64,000 nt of DNA from Eucalyptus grandis (Eukaryota; Streptophyta; Magnoliopsida; Myrtales; Myrtaceae). The stretch is from positions 3,787,001 through 3,851,000 of the forward strand of contig NC_052622.1 of the NCBI RefSeq assembly GCF_016545825.1, given 5' to 3'. Made by a program: the position numbers and the translations under genes. This document shows, one piece after another, positions 1 through 12,189 of the stretch; positions within the stretch are counted from its first letter, which is position 1; each line of letters starts with the position of its first letter. The notes under the pieces are model-generated. The model was not told the origin of the DNA, did no database searches, and worked only from the letters and a program-made list of their open reading frames with translations.

Positions 1-922
1 GAACCTCCGGGAGAAGAATAGGGAGATGGCCCCACGAGTCCATCACCATCCTAAAGGCTCGACCTAGATCAGAGAAAAGGTCCGCAATGGCTGCACACCT
101 AGGAAGCCCCGACTCTAAGATAGTTTGCTCCGAGCAAATCAGATCCAACGGCCCCCTCTGGTGCCAATGATCATACCAAAGGGAGACCGTCCGCCCATCA
201 CCAATCCTCCAGCGGAAATTGAGTCGAACCTCGGGTCTCAGATGTAGGATCCTCCTCCAAGCCCAAGAGCAGCGAGCCAGAGCCTTAACCATCCAGAAGT
301 TCTTCCCTCTCAGAAAAGTAGAGTGAATCCACTTGCACCACAAGGACTCTTTGTCAGTGAAGAGGGTCCAAATATGTTTGAGCATTGCCGCTTTGTTGTA
401 CTCTCGTAGTCTACGAATCCCAAGACCACCTTCCTCCCTAGGGAGACATACATCCTCCTAGGATACCTTGGCACCTCCCTTACCAAGCCCAAGCCCCTTC
501 CACAGGAACTATCTGAGGATCTGCTCTATCCGATCTAAGACTGCGACAGGAATAATAAATACACTGGCCCAATAAGCCTGAATCGCATGGAGCACTGACT
601 TTATAAGTTGAACTCTTCCGGCAAATGAGAGAAATCGATGAGTCCAGGATTGCACCCTTGCCGTAATGCGATTGACCAAGACAACGCAATCCGCCTTGCC
701 GAGCCTCGAGGAGATGATAGGGGCTCCTAGATAGCGTACCGGTAGCTTTCCTTCAACAAATCCAAGGGTATCCTTGATCTGAGATCTCAATTCATCCGAG
801 CCACCTGCGAGGAATACCTCACTTTTGCTGTTGTTCGGTATCAAACCACTCCAAGCCGAGAATGTATCAAGCCCGTCTTTAAGAAGCCCGACGGAGGCCA
901 TATCTGCTCGGCAAAATAGGGG
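1..922 (-). mobile_element. LINE (L1-type) reverse transcriptase 3' part, degenerate
   Basis: Read on the minus strand from about 922 downward, this is the C-terminal part of a plant non-LTR reverse transcriptase followed by the zf-RVT zinc-binding region. The recognisable order is VRYLGAPIISSRLGKADC, then SFAGRVQLIKSVLHAIQAYW, then LPREEGGLGIRRLREYNKA, KESLWCKWIHS and RWRIGDGRTVSLWYDHW. The same frame runs to base 1 with two in-frame TAG codons, one after ...RIEQILR and one replacing the Trp in the KVSWEDVC-like motif, so it is not active. The catalytic FADD region would lie just above 901, where CRAD is the decayed match. Sequence to the right turns abruptly AT-rich, so the copy is truncated there. 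It continues past the left edge. Confidence 0.85.
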
Positions 923-2006
923 CTCACCGGGAAAGGTTCTAATTTTAATTGATGCAACATTTTGGCTGTTTTATTGATGCGAGCAATGACAGTGGAGAAA
1001 GCAAAGATTTAGATCGAGGGCGAGTGAAACTTTTGGCGAAAGACATAGTCTTTTCTTTTTTTATTTGAGAATTTTTAGTGAATTTATACTATATAAATAA
1101 AATAAAAAAAACATTACAAATCAGTTCTAAACTTATTATACAAATATTACTCAAATTATAAATCTTTTAAAATTGTTAATATAATCTTAAAATTTTGTGT
1201 AAAATTTCAATGTAAAACATGGTACAGTCATTTACGATCATCTCACGCAACATGATTGGGTTATAAGGCGAAAGAAGTTGAGAACATATAATTGATTTGA
1301 GTAAAATTTTTTGATTTTCTTTTATTTTCATTTCCCCACTTCTGTTCATCTTTTCTTTGGGTATTCATCCGATTTTGCCATTAATTCTATGCTCTACCAC
1401 TTTTGGCTTTCCGTCAAGCGGGGTAGCTTCTTGAACTCTTGCTCTGTTGATTTCATAACAATCCACCGATTTTTGTGTTTTCGTGCCGATTCGTCACGCT
1501 TGCGATGCCGTGCTTTGTGTGTTTTGCGATTGATCATGCTTTGTAAGGTCTCTTTACCACAAAAGTAGACGCGATGAATAAGAATAACACATGCGGAAGA
1601 AGATGATCAGTAGCGCAGGAAAAAGAAAGAGAAGAAAAAGTAAAGGAAAGAAAGAAATAGATCAGAAAATTCAGTAAAATCTGTTAAAAGACCGTCATTT
1701 AGTGGTATTCTTCCACTTTAGACGGGGTTGTGCCAAATAAGACAATTGGCGATGATTGAACCGTCATATTAGTAATTTCTAGCAACAACTGATCAAAAAG
1801 ACTACATTGAAATTATAATGTTAAAAACTATATTAGCAAATTGGAAAGTTTATTCTTGAATTGAATCCTTATAATAGGTTTAGGCTTGAATTTATAATTT
1901 TTCTTATATAGAGATTTAAGAAAATAGGAGTTCAATTTGAAATTTTGTAAATTTTGTTCTTGATTCTTTGTAGGAAAGCATAGGGACAAAAGAATACATT
2001 TTTCTT
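923..2006. other. AT-rich spacer, no gene recognised
   Basis: Low-complexity AT-rich DNA. An 85-codon open frame at 1,311-1,568 has no recognisable domain and is probably chance. Confidence 0.5.
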
Positions 2007-3480
2007 GGGAGAATTACCAAAAAGTCCTAAACCTATTGTAATTGTGCGATTCAGGTCCTAAACTTCTTTTTTTTGCCAATTTAGTCCTAAACCTTTTTAT
2101 AGTTGTGCCAATTCAGTCCATCCGGCCAAAATGGCGGCCGGGCGCTAACGTGGATGCCGGGCTGTCCGACGAACGCGACGTGGCATTTTTAAATATAATT
2201 TTTTTTTTCGAATTTTTAAATATTTTTAGAATTTTTTTTTTTTTTTTTTTCATCTTCTCCTTCCCCGGCCGGCCATTGGAGAGAAAAGAGAGAGGTTGCT
2301 TGCTGAGAGAAACCGGAGACAAACGAGAGGATGATGATTTCTGGCCGAGGAGACCTTTGGGGGTGAGAAGCTGGTGAGAGTAGAACATTCTTCTTGCTTG
2401 CACCGCCTGGAACTTTCACAGAAGAGGGAAAGCTTGAAGGAAATACAGGGAGCGCTCACTGATGGAAAGCAAAAGGGGGCTCACTGGTTTTTTGGGGAAT
2501 CACAGAAGGCTGCATCAAAACGTTCTGGGGTTCTTTGGAAGCTCTCCTCACACAGAGACGGGTGGGGCATCATTTCTTTCTTGGCTGAAACCATATCGCA
2601 AGGGGGAGAGAGAGGAACGCTTTGAGGAAGAGAGATTTCAGAGGGAGAAGGGAGAGGCGAAATGACAGAAAGAGAGCGGGGGCTTTTCTTTTTTACGGGA
2701 GCGCCGCTCCTTCTCCTCGATAGACTCGACCAAGCCACTCGACCATCTCCATCCTTCTTCCCATCTCTCACCACTCTCGTGCGGCCGCCCGAAGAACGTT
2801 CTTCGGGTTCAATCCTCGGCCGTAAATCCTCCTCTCCGTCGGAAATCTTCCCCCACCGACGTGCCATGTGGTTCAAGGCCACCTAGTCGTTCGTCTCTGT
2901 GATTTGTAGTTCACTGGTGATTATATGCTTGCTAGAAAGCCAAGCATGGAAGAAATTAATCTCGTGTAAAGATTTTCCGTTGATTGTTGCGATTGCGAGT
3001 AAGCGTCCGGAGTTGGTGACCGTCGATTGGAGCAGGTGACCGCCAGTTGGTGTTGGTTCGGTGGCGATGTGTATGCTGGATACTACGCATATAGAGGTTG
3101 ATTTGTCACCAAAAATTCTGGTTCGATTAAGTTGCAGAAGGAATAGAGATTTGGGGAAGAAGATGGCGCAACATTGAAGAAGAAGGTGCAGGGAAAAAGA
3201 CAAAACAAGGAAGAAGACAAAGGGGAAAGAATAAAGAAATTAAGAAAATCATTTAAAAAGAATTCAAAAATTCAAAAAAATATTTAAAAAATTAAAAAAA
3301 TAAAAATACCATGTCGCGTTCACTTTGGATGGCTGGTGTCCACGCAAGACCGGCCGGTCAATTTTGGCCGGATGGACTGAATTGGTACAATTATAAAGGT
3401 TTAGGACTCGCGTAAATAAAAGTTTATGACCGAATTCCAAGACACCGTAATAGGTTTAGAACTTTTTTGGTAATTCTCCC
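2007..3480. mobile_element. Non-autonomous Mutator-like element with long TIRs
   Basis: The element begins GGGAGAATTACC and ends GGTAATTCTCCC. The terminal inverted repeats are about 190 bp, imperfect inward; both arms carry the 'cctaaacctattgtaattg'-like stretch and the 'ttggccggatggactgaatt' stretch. It is bounded by a perfect 10-bp direct repeat, CATTTTTCTT, at 1,997-2,006 and 3,481-3,490. Long TIRs with a 9-11 bp target duplication are the hallmark of Mutator-like elements. The interior is more GC-rich and has short open frames on both strands (for example 2,481-2,882 minus), none resembling a transposase or a known host gene, so mobilisation would have to be in trans. Confidence 0.9.
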
Positions 3481-3490
3481 CATTTTTCTT

Positions 3491-4737
3491 GGTTGTAATT
3501 ACGTAAGATTTTAAAATATGTTGTTAAGCTAGAATTTTTCCTCTAAAACATTTAATTAATTGAGGTTGGCTTCTTTCCTTTTAAAATGTTTCTAAAATGA
3601 AAGATATACCTAAACAGGTACAAATTTTGAATAATAAACCAATATATAGTGTTAATTGAAAATCAAAGTTTCTTAGATTAAAACAATACGAGGAAAAAGG
3701 TAATAAAAATAGAATTGTCCAAACATTTAAGACAAGATCAGACTACGTCATTACATTACACCTTGGAAATTTTATATATTTGCCCATTATATACAACATA
3801 TTGAAATTAAACTAAAGCAAACTTTTGACCACACTGACGCGGACTTTGATAGAGTTTTCTGAAAAATAAAAAGGTTTGAGCATGAAATTCAAGACGGGAG
3901 TAATTATTATATAGTAGACATTTATTTATTTTCTTATATCTATATAATAAATAACAAAAGAAATTGGCGAGAGGGGCGCCTCCCTCTTCCCTTCGTGGCT
4001 GATGTCGAGTATATAACCCGCCCATTGAGACACCGTAATCGAGTGATAATTTTTAACAGGAAATTGTAGTATTTCAATCTTGTTACTGGTCAGTGATTTT
4101 ATATTAATTTTAAACAGAATATAAGTTCTTTCAAAAATAAACTACATAGACATGTTTCATCCAAGATCTTCATTTGCATTTTTTATAAAAGTTTTTTCTG
4201 TATAAACAGATGGTGTCTACTTTGTAAAATGTATACATAGATGTCATCTCTGAAAATTATATCCATAGTCGAAATCGACAAGAAAATCATGGGCCGGGAG
4301 TAGCACTTCAAGTAGCAAGATCGCAGGTTATTATTAACATTTTAATTGTGATTACCCTAAATCATGTAATGACGAAGGAAAATTCTCAATCTTAGTCGCC
4401 TTCCCCACCATTTTTGTCCATGCCCTCTTACCAATTTGTTTGTCCTCTAAGGAGGAGGAGGCAAGAGAGTTCAACCATATGAAATACAATGACATAACAT
4501 TAACCTAAAAGATAGAAAAAGATAATCTCGAAAGTAATCACTATCAAACTAAACTAGCCCAAGAGCCATCCCAACATAATACTAGGTTGTGGGGACATGT
4601 AACAAATACATAAAGCTTTTCCAATCAAACTATGCATGATTCTCTAAACATTATCGCAATCTCCAAAAGGAAAATTAGCGGAAATTATATGAGCGCCGGA
4701 AGAAGCTGAGAATGTTTTTAGTTCCATCACAGCTTTG
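3491..4737. other. 3' flank of the receptor kinase gene
   Basis: AT-rich DNA with no coding signal. The 72-codon frame at 3,807-4,025 shows no domain. The part nearest 4,737 presumably includes the 3' untranslated region of the minus-strand kinase gene. Confidence 0.5.
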
Positions 4738-7548
4738 TCATTGTTGACTAGGCTCATCCGATGGGTAAATAAGCGGTTTTGGAGGCATTTGAAGTTTATC
4801 AATATCTCCTTCAAGCATTTCTAGGACTTTGTTCATTGGAGGCCGATGATTTGGGTTTAATTGTATACACCAAAGTGCAACTATTATCATCTTTTTTATC
4901 ACCTTCCTTTCCTCATCTGCAACTTCTTCCATTTCAACACTTTCTCTTTCATTGACTTGATGGTACACCCACAAGGGAAAATAAATTTGACTTGAGCGTT
5001 CCGCATTTGCATTTATGTTCTTCCTTCTACCCGCCATTTCCATGAGCAACATCCCGAAGCTATAGACATCCGCTTTATAAGATACACCACCAATGTTTTG
5101 TAGAACAATTCAGGTGCCATATATCCCAAAGTTCCTCTTGCAGCAGTCAATGAGACTATGCTATGATCAGTAGGATAAAGTCTCGCAAGTCCAAAGTCAG
5201 AAACTTTCGGAGTGAAATTTTTATCTAAAAGAATGTTGTGAGGCTTGATATCAAAGTGTAATATTTGCATGTCACACCCACGATGTAAGTATTCGATCCC
5301 CTTGCCACCCCAAGAGCGATCTCATATATTTTCCTATAATCAAGAAACTTATCACCTTCATTAGTGAAAATGTGTTTATCCAAAGATCCATTTGACATGA
5401 GATCATACACGAGAGCTTGTTTCGAGCCTTCGAAGCAAAAGCCAATGAGCTGTACTACATTAACATGGTGAATTCTTCCAATAGTAGCCACTTCACTAAT
5501 AAAATCTTCGCCATGAGCCTTGGACTGCTTTAAAATCTTGATGGCCACTTCGTTGCCGCTTCTTAGCATTCCTTTGTAGACAGAACCATATCCCCCTTCA
5601 CCTAGTTTGTGCTTAAAATTCCTAGTGATCTTCTTAATATTCAAGTAAGAGTACCTTATGGGTAGGAAGTTGTTATGAGTTTGCAAAAATTCTTCAATGT
5701 TCTTGTCATTTGCTAAGTGCCTTCTTCTGAAGTTGTAGATTAGAAATATCGCAACAAGTGGCATTCCGATAGCGAATTTCGCTAAACAGAAATATACTGA
5801 GGAAATTTTGATAGGTTAGAATATATTTTTTAATTATTGTAAGAACAAATCATTGTGGCTTACCTAGTAGAAATGTAACATCCCAAGCTGTCATAACTGC
5901 ATAACCGCCGACAACTGTGAAAGGAATGAATGATGTGATAAGGAATTGAAGGAAAAAAAAAAAATAACAAAACTCACAAGGAAACAAAGTAGTAGCAAGC
6001 TTCTTTGTATAAGTTGAATTTTGTGCAAAAGAATACGAAAAGTGGGATGCATGCATCTACAAATCAATGAAAATAATAAGCTTCATCTCACATAGACAAT
6101 GCAAGAAACTCCATTTGCTTTGTTAGCAATCAACAAATATAGAGAAACAATGATATCATTTTTAATCAATAATTTATTTCTTCTTATTGTTATATGGATA
6201 CAACTTCTTGAGGAATTTGTCAACAAGCGTCTTTCAAATCATTAGCTAATTGACAAATTAAGATATTACTTAAGAGACTAATCTAAACTCTAATCGACAT
6301 ATGAATACAACTTTAAGGAATTTGTCAACAAGTGTCTTTCAAATCATTAGCTAAGTGACTAACTAAGGAACTAATTAAGAGACTAATCTGAACTCCATGC
6401 CATCAAAAAACTAGTCATGTAGCTGCTAGCACGATATCCCCTTTTTTTTCACAGGGGGAGCTCTAGCTTTTTATGTGGAAAGGAATTATAATCTAGGCAC
6501 ATGTTTATATGCAAACCGGTCTGTTTGGGATGACTTCTACTGTCACTTTTTTATTTTTTTTGCCAATCTTACAACTTCAACGATTTTATTTTAATATGTA
6601 ACGCCAAGCTCCGAAACCTTTCAAATACACAAATGTTGACATATACTAAAATTTATATTTGTTTCATAAAACTTTCTAGGATCTTAAATATTTCTTTCAT
6701 TTCCAGTTTTGAAGAGAAAGCAGCAAGTGAAAGAACGTTCAAAATCATGCATAATTGCCGTAAAATTTGGTTGCCAAGCGATGCTTACCGTAATAGTATT
6801 CCAGGGATTCGCAAGCCCAACCTTTGTAGATACTATACAAATCAAAATAGCAAAAGAGAGTTCCCTTCCCAGATGTACTCCCACGATATAATTGGAGAAC
6901 AAATCCATCAACCATAATGTTATGGATTAGCTCATAGTTGTAGGAGCTACTAAGATCAGCTGCTACCCACGTCCACCTACTAATGGTGCAGAAATCCCTA
7001 ACATCTGAAACTTTCGGATCGATCAAAGCATACGAGTTCCAATTCGATAATTTGTTGGAAGAATATGACCCCTTAATGCATGGACTAGTAGAGATGTAGA
7101 GTGGAGAACTAACTGGTTTTGAGCAGTTCACAATGACCAATGTACTTGCATCGATGAAGTAGTGTGGGCTGCTTAGATGGGCACGGCCATACCACCCGAG
7201 TGAATGGGGGAGAGATGAGCAGTCATCCTTTTGCAGCCCATCGTCAACTAATTTAATTTGGCGGGCAGAATAATCGATGGATTGCACATAAAATCGGCCA
7301 TGATTGAGGTACCACACAGTGCGATTATCTTCACAAACCAACTCTTTGTCCGATTCACCACATCCCCTTGGGTCACTCTTCAGTCGAAAAGGCTCAGTTA
7401 TATTATGAATGTTACCACAAGATGAAGCGACACATCGCAAATCACTCAACCTGGCATTGCTAGTCATTGCTCGTAATAGAACTAGAACAAGTAGCAACAC
7501 CGGATAGACATCCATGGAGTTGAGAGCCTTAATAATGTCTCTGTTCAT
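4738..7548 (-). CDS. LRK10-like (rust resistance kinase Lr10-type) receptor kinase, two frameshifts
   Basis: Receptor-like kinase of the plasma membrane, three exons. Exon 1 (7,548-6,789) has a signal peptide ([16 protein letters not shown]; the first ATG is 11 codons upstream) and a GUB_WAK-type Cys-rich ectodomain (CVASSCGNI...PFRL...[16 protein letters not shown]). Exon 2 (5,914-5,864, 51 nt) and exon 3 (from 5,796) supply the membrane segment, ending in a basic RRRH stop-transfer. Both introns are GT-AG and phase 1. The kinase shows [11 protein letters not shown], the VAIK lysine, a non-RD catalytic loop ([12 protein letters not shown]), SDFGLA and GYMAPE, and ends PSDEPSQQ. Two single-base losses break the frame: near 5,295-5,300 (ALGVARG then IEYLHRGCD) and near 5,095-5,102 (PELFYK then [16 protein letters not shown]). 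Everything downstream is conserved once the frame is followed. It is either a young pseudogene or a gene hit by two homopolymer sequencing errors. Confidence 0.85.
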
Positions 7549-8483
7549 CTGTGGGCAAAGAGAAATTCGTAAAGAATTGCTTGGTCTGCGTGTGTGGAGA
7601 AGGCACGTAATAAAAGGATTGAAAAGAGATGGATTATCCTCGTTTAATTGGAGACTTGGAGTAGCCTTTTACTGTAGAAAAGGTCAAGTCAATCAACGTA
7701 CTAAATGCATGAAATCAAGAAAATTGAAAGATCACCTCTAGATACAGAGGATTTAGGACATTTCACCCGTAGAATTCAAAGATCTTGCTTCAAATATGAT
7801 CTCTCTGTCCTCTTATCTCCAAGTTTCTTCCACTCTCCACGTGATTATTGGGTCTACACGAGGGGGAGTAGCTCAAGAGTTGGTCCAGGTTCAAAATAAC
7901 TTAGAACTTGCCATGTTGGCACAATTCCCTATTTTTGAAACCTGAAGTTACTCTGTACACTTGGAACCTAGAAAATGCCTATTGAGACCGGTTCTCGGTA
8001 CTAGAGACAAACTCACATATGACATGATTTAGGCATTTCATCGAACATGTGATAAGTACTTTCATGAAGGTGTTTATATTCAAAGCAAGTGAGAGATTAA
8101 CATCCATATCAACACAAAACATGTTAACGTACTAAGAATCACCAAGGTAACATCAAACTTGATTGGAGTTTACCTTGAGATGCCGCCAGATTTAAAACAT
8201 TAAACGTAAAGAGGGAGAGGACACACAGAGCCGCAATAGCTAAAAGGACCACATGAATTTCGAGAAGTCTCCTAAAATGTCTCACAAAGGCCCACAAAAA
8301 ATAATTGAAAAAAAAAAAATCATTGCTACCTGATATAGAGTCCAAAGCTAACAAATCGTAACCAGAAACAAGACCAAGCTGCCAAAGAAAACCGTTCATG
8401 AGCATTTTATCATGGGAATCTAATGAACAGCCCATGCCGCGGAATGGATGGCATGGAATGAGCAACCAAACGTGGAAGACAGA
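7549..8483. other. Upstream region of the receptor kinase, no clear gene
   Basis: Presumed promoter side of the minus-strand kinase gene. A 108-codon minus frame at 8,139-8,465 contains a hydrophobic stretch (HVVLLAIAALCVLSLFTF), but no family is recognised and no supporting splice structure was found. Confidence 0.4.
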
Positions 8484-8660
8484 TCAACACAGTACCCCAA
8501 AAAGCAGACTGATGGTGGGATCAACAGCGCGAACTCCGGTGTCGTCGAGTGATGTTGAAGCGTCGTCGAGGGGAACGTCGAGATCGTCCCTCACGAGCAC
8601 CCTCTCAAATCGGCCTCCTACAGAGGCCCGACGCTCTTCTTGGTCGCCAATTCTGCGGAT
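8484..8660 (-). other. Possible unidentified coding exon
   Basis: On the minus strand a plausible acceptor (ctgatttttatccgcag) ends at 8,661. It is followed by an open stretch to a TGA at 8,484-8,486, reading RRASVGGRFERVLVRDD then LDVPLDDASTSLDDTG. The composition is acidic and codon-like, unlike the surrounding AT-rich DNA. No start codon, family or partner exon was recognised, so it may be part of a decayed gene or a chance frame. Confidence 0.25.
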
Positions 8661-9942
8661 AAAAATCAGTAAAGGCGCAAGGTCCAGTTAAAGACTGAAG
8701 AAGATCCGGTCAAAGATGGGAGTTAGTGACGGAAAATCTCTCTAATCGACGAAGGTAAGACAAGGAGAACAAGTGGGAGAGGAGATCAAGCAGAGACAAC
8801 TATGAGCCTTGTGGCTGCCAAGATCATTACACTGTCGAGATCGAGCCGCAAGAGCGAAAATCTGAGGGAGTAAGAAATCGGGAGGGGGATCATATACCGA
8901 GGGGGCTTCGTTCTTTTTCTCGGAAGACAGCCGGAGAGAGAGACTGGCCACGCCGCGTCAACGCGTGAGGATGCAAATGTTTCTAACAAGTGGCCCAAAA
9001 TATGACACATGTCACTTGTTGATTGGATTTGTATAGAACTGACGCGATATCACTAATATTTTCTCTCGATTGAGACCTTGTGATGAACCACACCGGTTCC
9101 AAAATTTGGAATCGAGGTTCGATTCACTTTGTACAATAGAAAAAACGGGAAGATCATTTGATTCAAGCAAATTTAGTAGACGAGGATTGTTGCAAGCCTT
9201 GAGATGACAAAGAGAATTCCACGTGTTAAATTTCCCTCTCTTTTTTTTCTGTTTATTTGCTTGAATTGTATGTTTGTTTCTAATTTGAAAGACTATGATT
9301 TGATCAACTTTTTGTGTGGAGACATGGCACAATGATAATATCCAGTTGATTATTTGAGAAGATGAGTACAAGAGTTTTTCTTTATTGGTCACTAGTATAC
9401 TGATTTATTAGCTAGAAGAAGAACTTGGACACATACTTTTGCTATCTTCAGAGTCCTTGTATATGTTCTTTAATGTTTTGGAGTTGCAGGTAGCCATTTG
9501 CCGATACGTCTATTTTCTAGGATTGACTTTCTCTCCGCTCGGTTACGCGTATTACATTCAGCGGCACAATTAGGATCTGAGTGATTAATCTATCGACCGC
9601 GCTAATTCAAATGACTTTGTCAACAGTTGATCAATCAAGGGGCATTGATTATGCCAAAGGGCCATCGTTTTTTATTTTTTCAACAAGTTATGTAAGTTCG
9701 AGGAAATGGGAAAATAGAGAGCATAAGTTGCAATGAACCTTCCTTTATGGTGGCCCTCCTTCCCGGTCAAGGCGAAATAGAGTGTTGTATACTTGAAGAG
9801 AAAAGGATGCAGGGTGAAATATTCAATGACCAACCACGCCGCGTCAACGTGCAAGGATGCAAAGGTTTCTACCATGTGGGCCCAAATATGACACATGTCA
9901 CCTGTTGATTGGATTTGTATAAAATTGACATGACATCACTTA

Positions 9943-10800
9943 GAGTCCGTTCATTTCCGAAAAAATCACGTTTCAAAATATTTTTAGTCATTTTCTAAAA
10001 TTTATTTTTTGCGAACTTTGAGTTGGAAACATTTTCCACTGCGTAGCCTAATTTAATTGCTTTGGGAAAAATTATCAAAAATTTGAATATTAATATTTTT
10101 AATTAACCAAAAATTAGTTTTTTCTTTTATATTTTTTAAAAATGGATTTTTAATTACTTGTATTTTAAAAAATATAGTTTTATTATTTTTTATTTTTTCG
10201 TTCTTTTCTTTTTCTTTTTTCCTTTTTCTTTTCCTTCTCCTTCCTTCTCCTTCTTCCTCCTTCCTCTGTCCTGCATGCTTGACGATGGTGGCGCCCGGCG
10301 ATCGACTAAGACGTTAGTCACTGCATCTAGTGAGCTCCGGGCGAGGCCCAAGCTCCACCCCAGGCCAACGAGGCTCCACCTTGCCCGATCCGGCAAGGCC
10401 CGAGCTCGCCGGCGGGCCAACTCGGCTTTGCCTAATCGGCGAGGCTCGAGCTAGCTCACAACCGATCACCGGCTGCCATCGTGGCCGGCCCAAGGCTAAG
10501 GAAGAAGATGAAAATGAAAGAAATAAAAGGAAAAAAAAATTAAAAACTCGATTTTTTAAAAATAAAAAGAAAAAGAAAGCATAAAAATAAAACAAAAATG
10601 TGTTTGGTGAAAAGAAGTAAGGTGGAAGAAGTTATGGAAAATGTTTTTGACTTTTGAAAAGTGGAAAACATATTCCCACTTTTAAAGGTTGTTTCTTCCA
10701 ATAATGGAAAATATTTTTTCCAAATAGTTCATTTGAAACGAACGATAGAAAATTCGAAAACATTTTCTTGGAAGTCACTTTTCGTGAAATGAACAGAACC
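9943..10800. mobile_element. GC-cored MITE, PIF/Harbinger-like ends, in unit 2
   Basis: Flanked by TTA at 9,940-9,942 and 10,801-10,803. The ends are imperfect inverted repeats: GAGTCCGTTCATTTCC on the left and, read inward, GGTTCTGTTCATTTCACG on the right. The 3-bp TTA duplication suggests the PIF/Harbinger superfamily. Inside are a pyrimidine tract (about 10,195-10,270), a GC-rich core built of 'gcgaggc' and 'gagctcgcc' words (about 10,280-10,490), then a purine tract. There is no transposase. Confidence 0.65.
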
Positions 10801-11664
10801 TTAGACACCTAATGTTTTCTCTCGGTTGAAGATCTTGTGATGAACCGCACTGGTTCCAAAATTTGGAATCGAGATTCGATTCACTTTGTACTGTAGAAAA
10901 AAAATACGAAGATCATTTGATTCAAGCAAATTTAGTGGACGAGGGTTGTTGCGAACCCTTAGATGACAAAGAGAATTTCATGTATTAAATTCCCTCCTCT
11001 TTTTTTCTGCTTATTTGCTTGAATTGTATGTTTGTTTCTGATTTGAAAGACTATGATTTGATCAACTTTTTGTGTGGAGACATGGCACAATGATAATATC
11101 CAGTTGATTGTTTGAGAAGATAAGTACAAGGGATTTTTCTTTATCGATCACATACTTTTGCTATCTTTAGACTTGGCCCTTGTATATGTTCTTTAATGTT
11201 TTGGAGTTGATGGCAGCCATTTGACGGTGCATCTATTTTCTAGGATTGACTTGCTTTCCGCTCGATTACGCGCATTACATTCAGCGGCACAATTAGGATC
11301 TGAGTCATCAGTCTATTAACCACGCTAATTCAAATGACTTTGTCAACAGTTGATCGATCAAGGGGCGTTGATTATGCCAAATGGCCCTCGTTTTTTATTT
11401 TTTCAACAAGTTATGTAAGTTCGAGGAAATGGGAAAATAGAGAGTAGAAGTTGCAATGAACCTTCCTTTATGGTGGCCATACTTCCCAGTCAGGGCAAAA
11501 TAGAGTGTCGTATACTTGAAGAGAAAAGGATGCAGGGCGAAATATTCAGTGACCGACCATGCCGCGTCAACATGCGAGGATGCAAAGGTTTCTAACAGAT
11601 GGGCCCAAATATACACACGTCACCTGTTGATTGGATTTGTATAAAACTGACATGACATCACTTA

Positions 11665-11835
11665 GGTCCGTTCATTTCGTGGAAAATATCACGTTTTTGA
11701 AAAATATTTTCTAGAAAGTCATTTTCTTGGAAAATGACTATATTTTTTTGTATTTGGCTGAAACCTGAACTTTGAGTTGGAAATATTTTCCACCGTTCAT
11801 TAGCTAATTTAATTGTTTCGGAAAATTATCAAAAG
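11665..11835. mobile_element. Truncated copy of the GC-cored MITE in unit 3
   Basis: It starts with TTA then GGTCCGTTCATTTCGTGG at the same unit position as the full copies. It breaks off at about 11,835, directly into 'actttgtcaacag' unit sequence. The core, right end and middle of the host unit are missing, which points to a deletion spanning the element and the unit. Confidence 0.6.
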
Positions 11836-12189
11836 ACTTTGTCAACAGCGGCACAATTAGGATCTGAGTCATTAGTCTATTAACCACGCTAATTCAAATG
11901 ACTTTGTCAACAGTTGATCAATTTTTTTCAACAAGTTATGTAAGTTCAAGGAAATGGGAAAATATAGAGCAGAAGTTGCAATGAACCTTCCTTTATGGTG
12001 GCCATTCTTCCCAGTCAAGGCAAAATAGAGTGTCGTATACTTGAAGAGAAAAGGATGTAGGGAAAAATATTCAGTGACCGACCATGCCACGTCAACATGC
12101 GAGGATGCAAAGGTTTCTAACAGATGGGCCCAAATATGACACATGTCACCTGTTGATTGGATTTGTATAAACCGATATGACATCACTTA

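Noticed and set aside
2481..3203. Genes inside the Mutator-like element
   Set aside because: The short frames on both strands have no recognisable family and no start or splice context.
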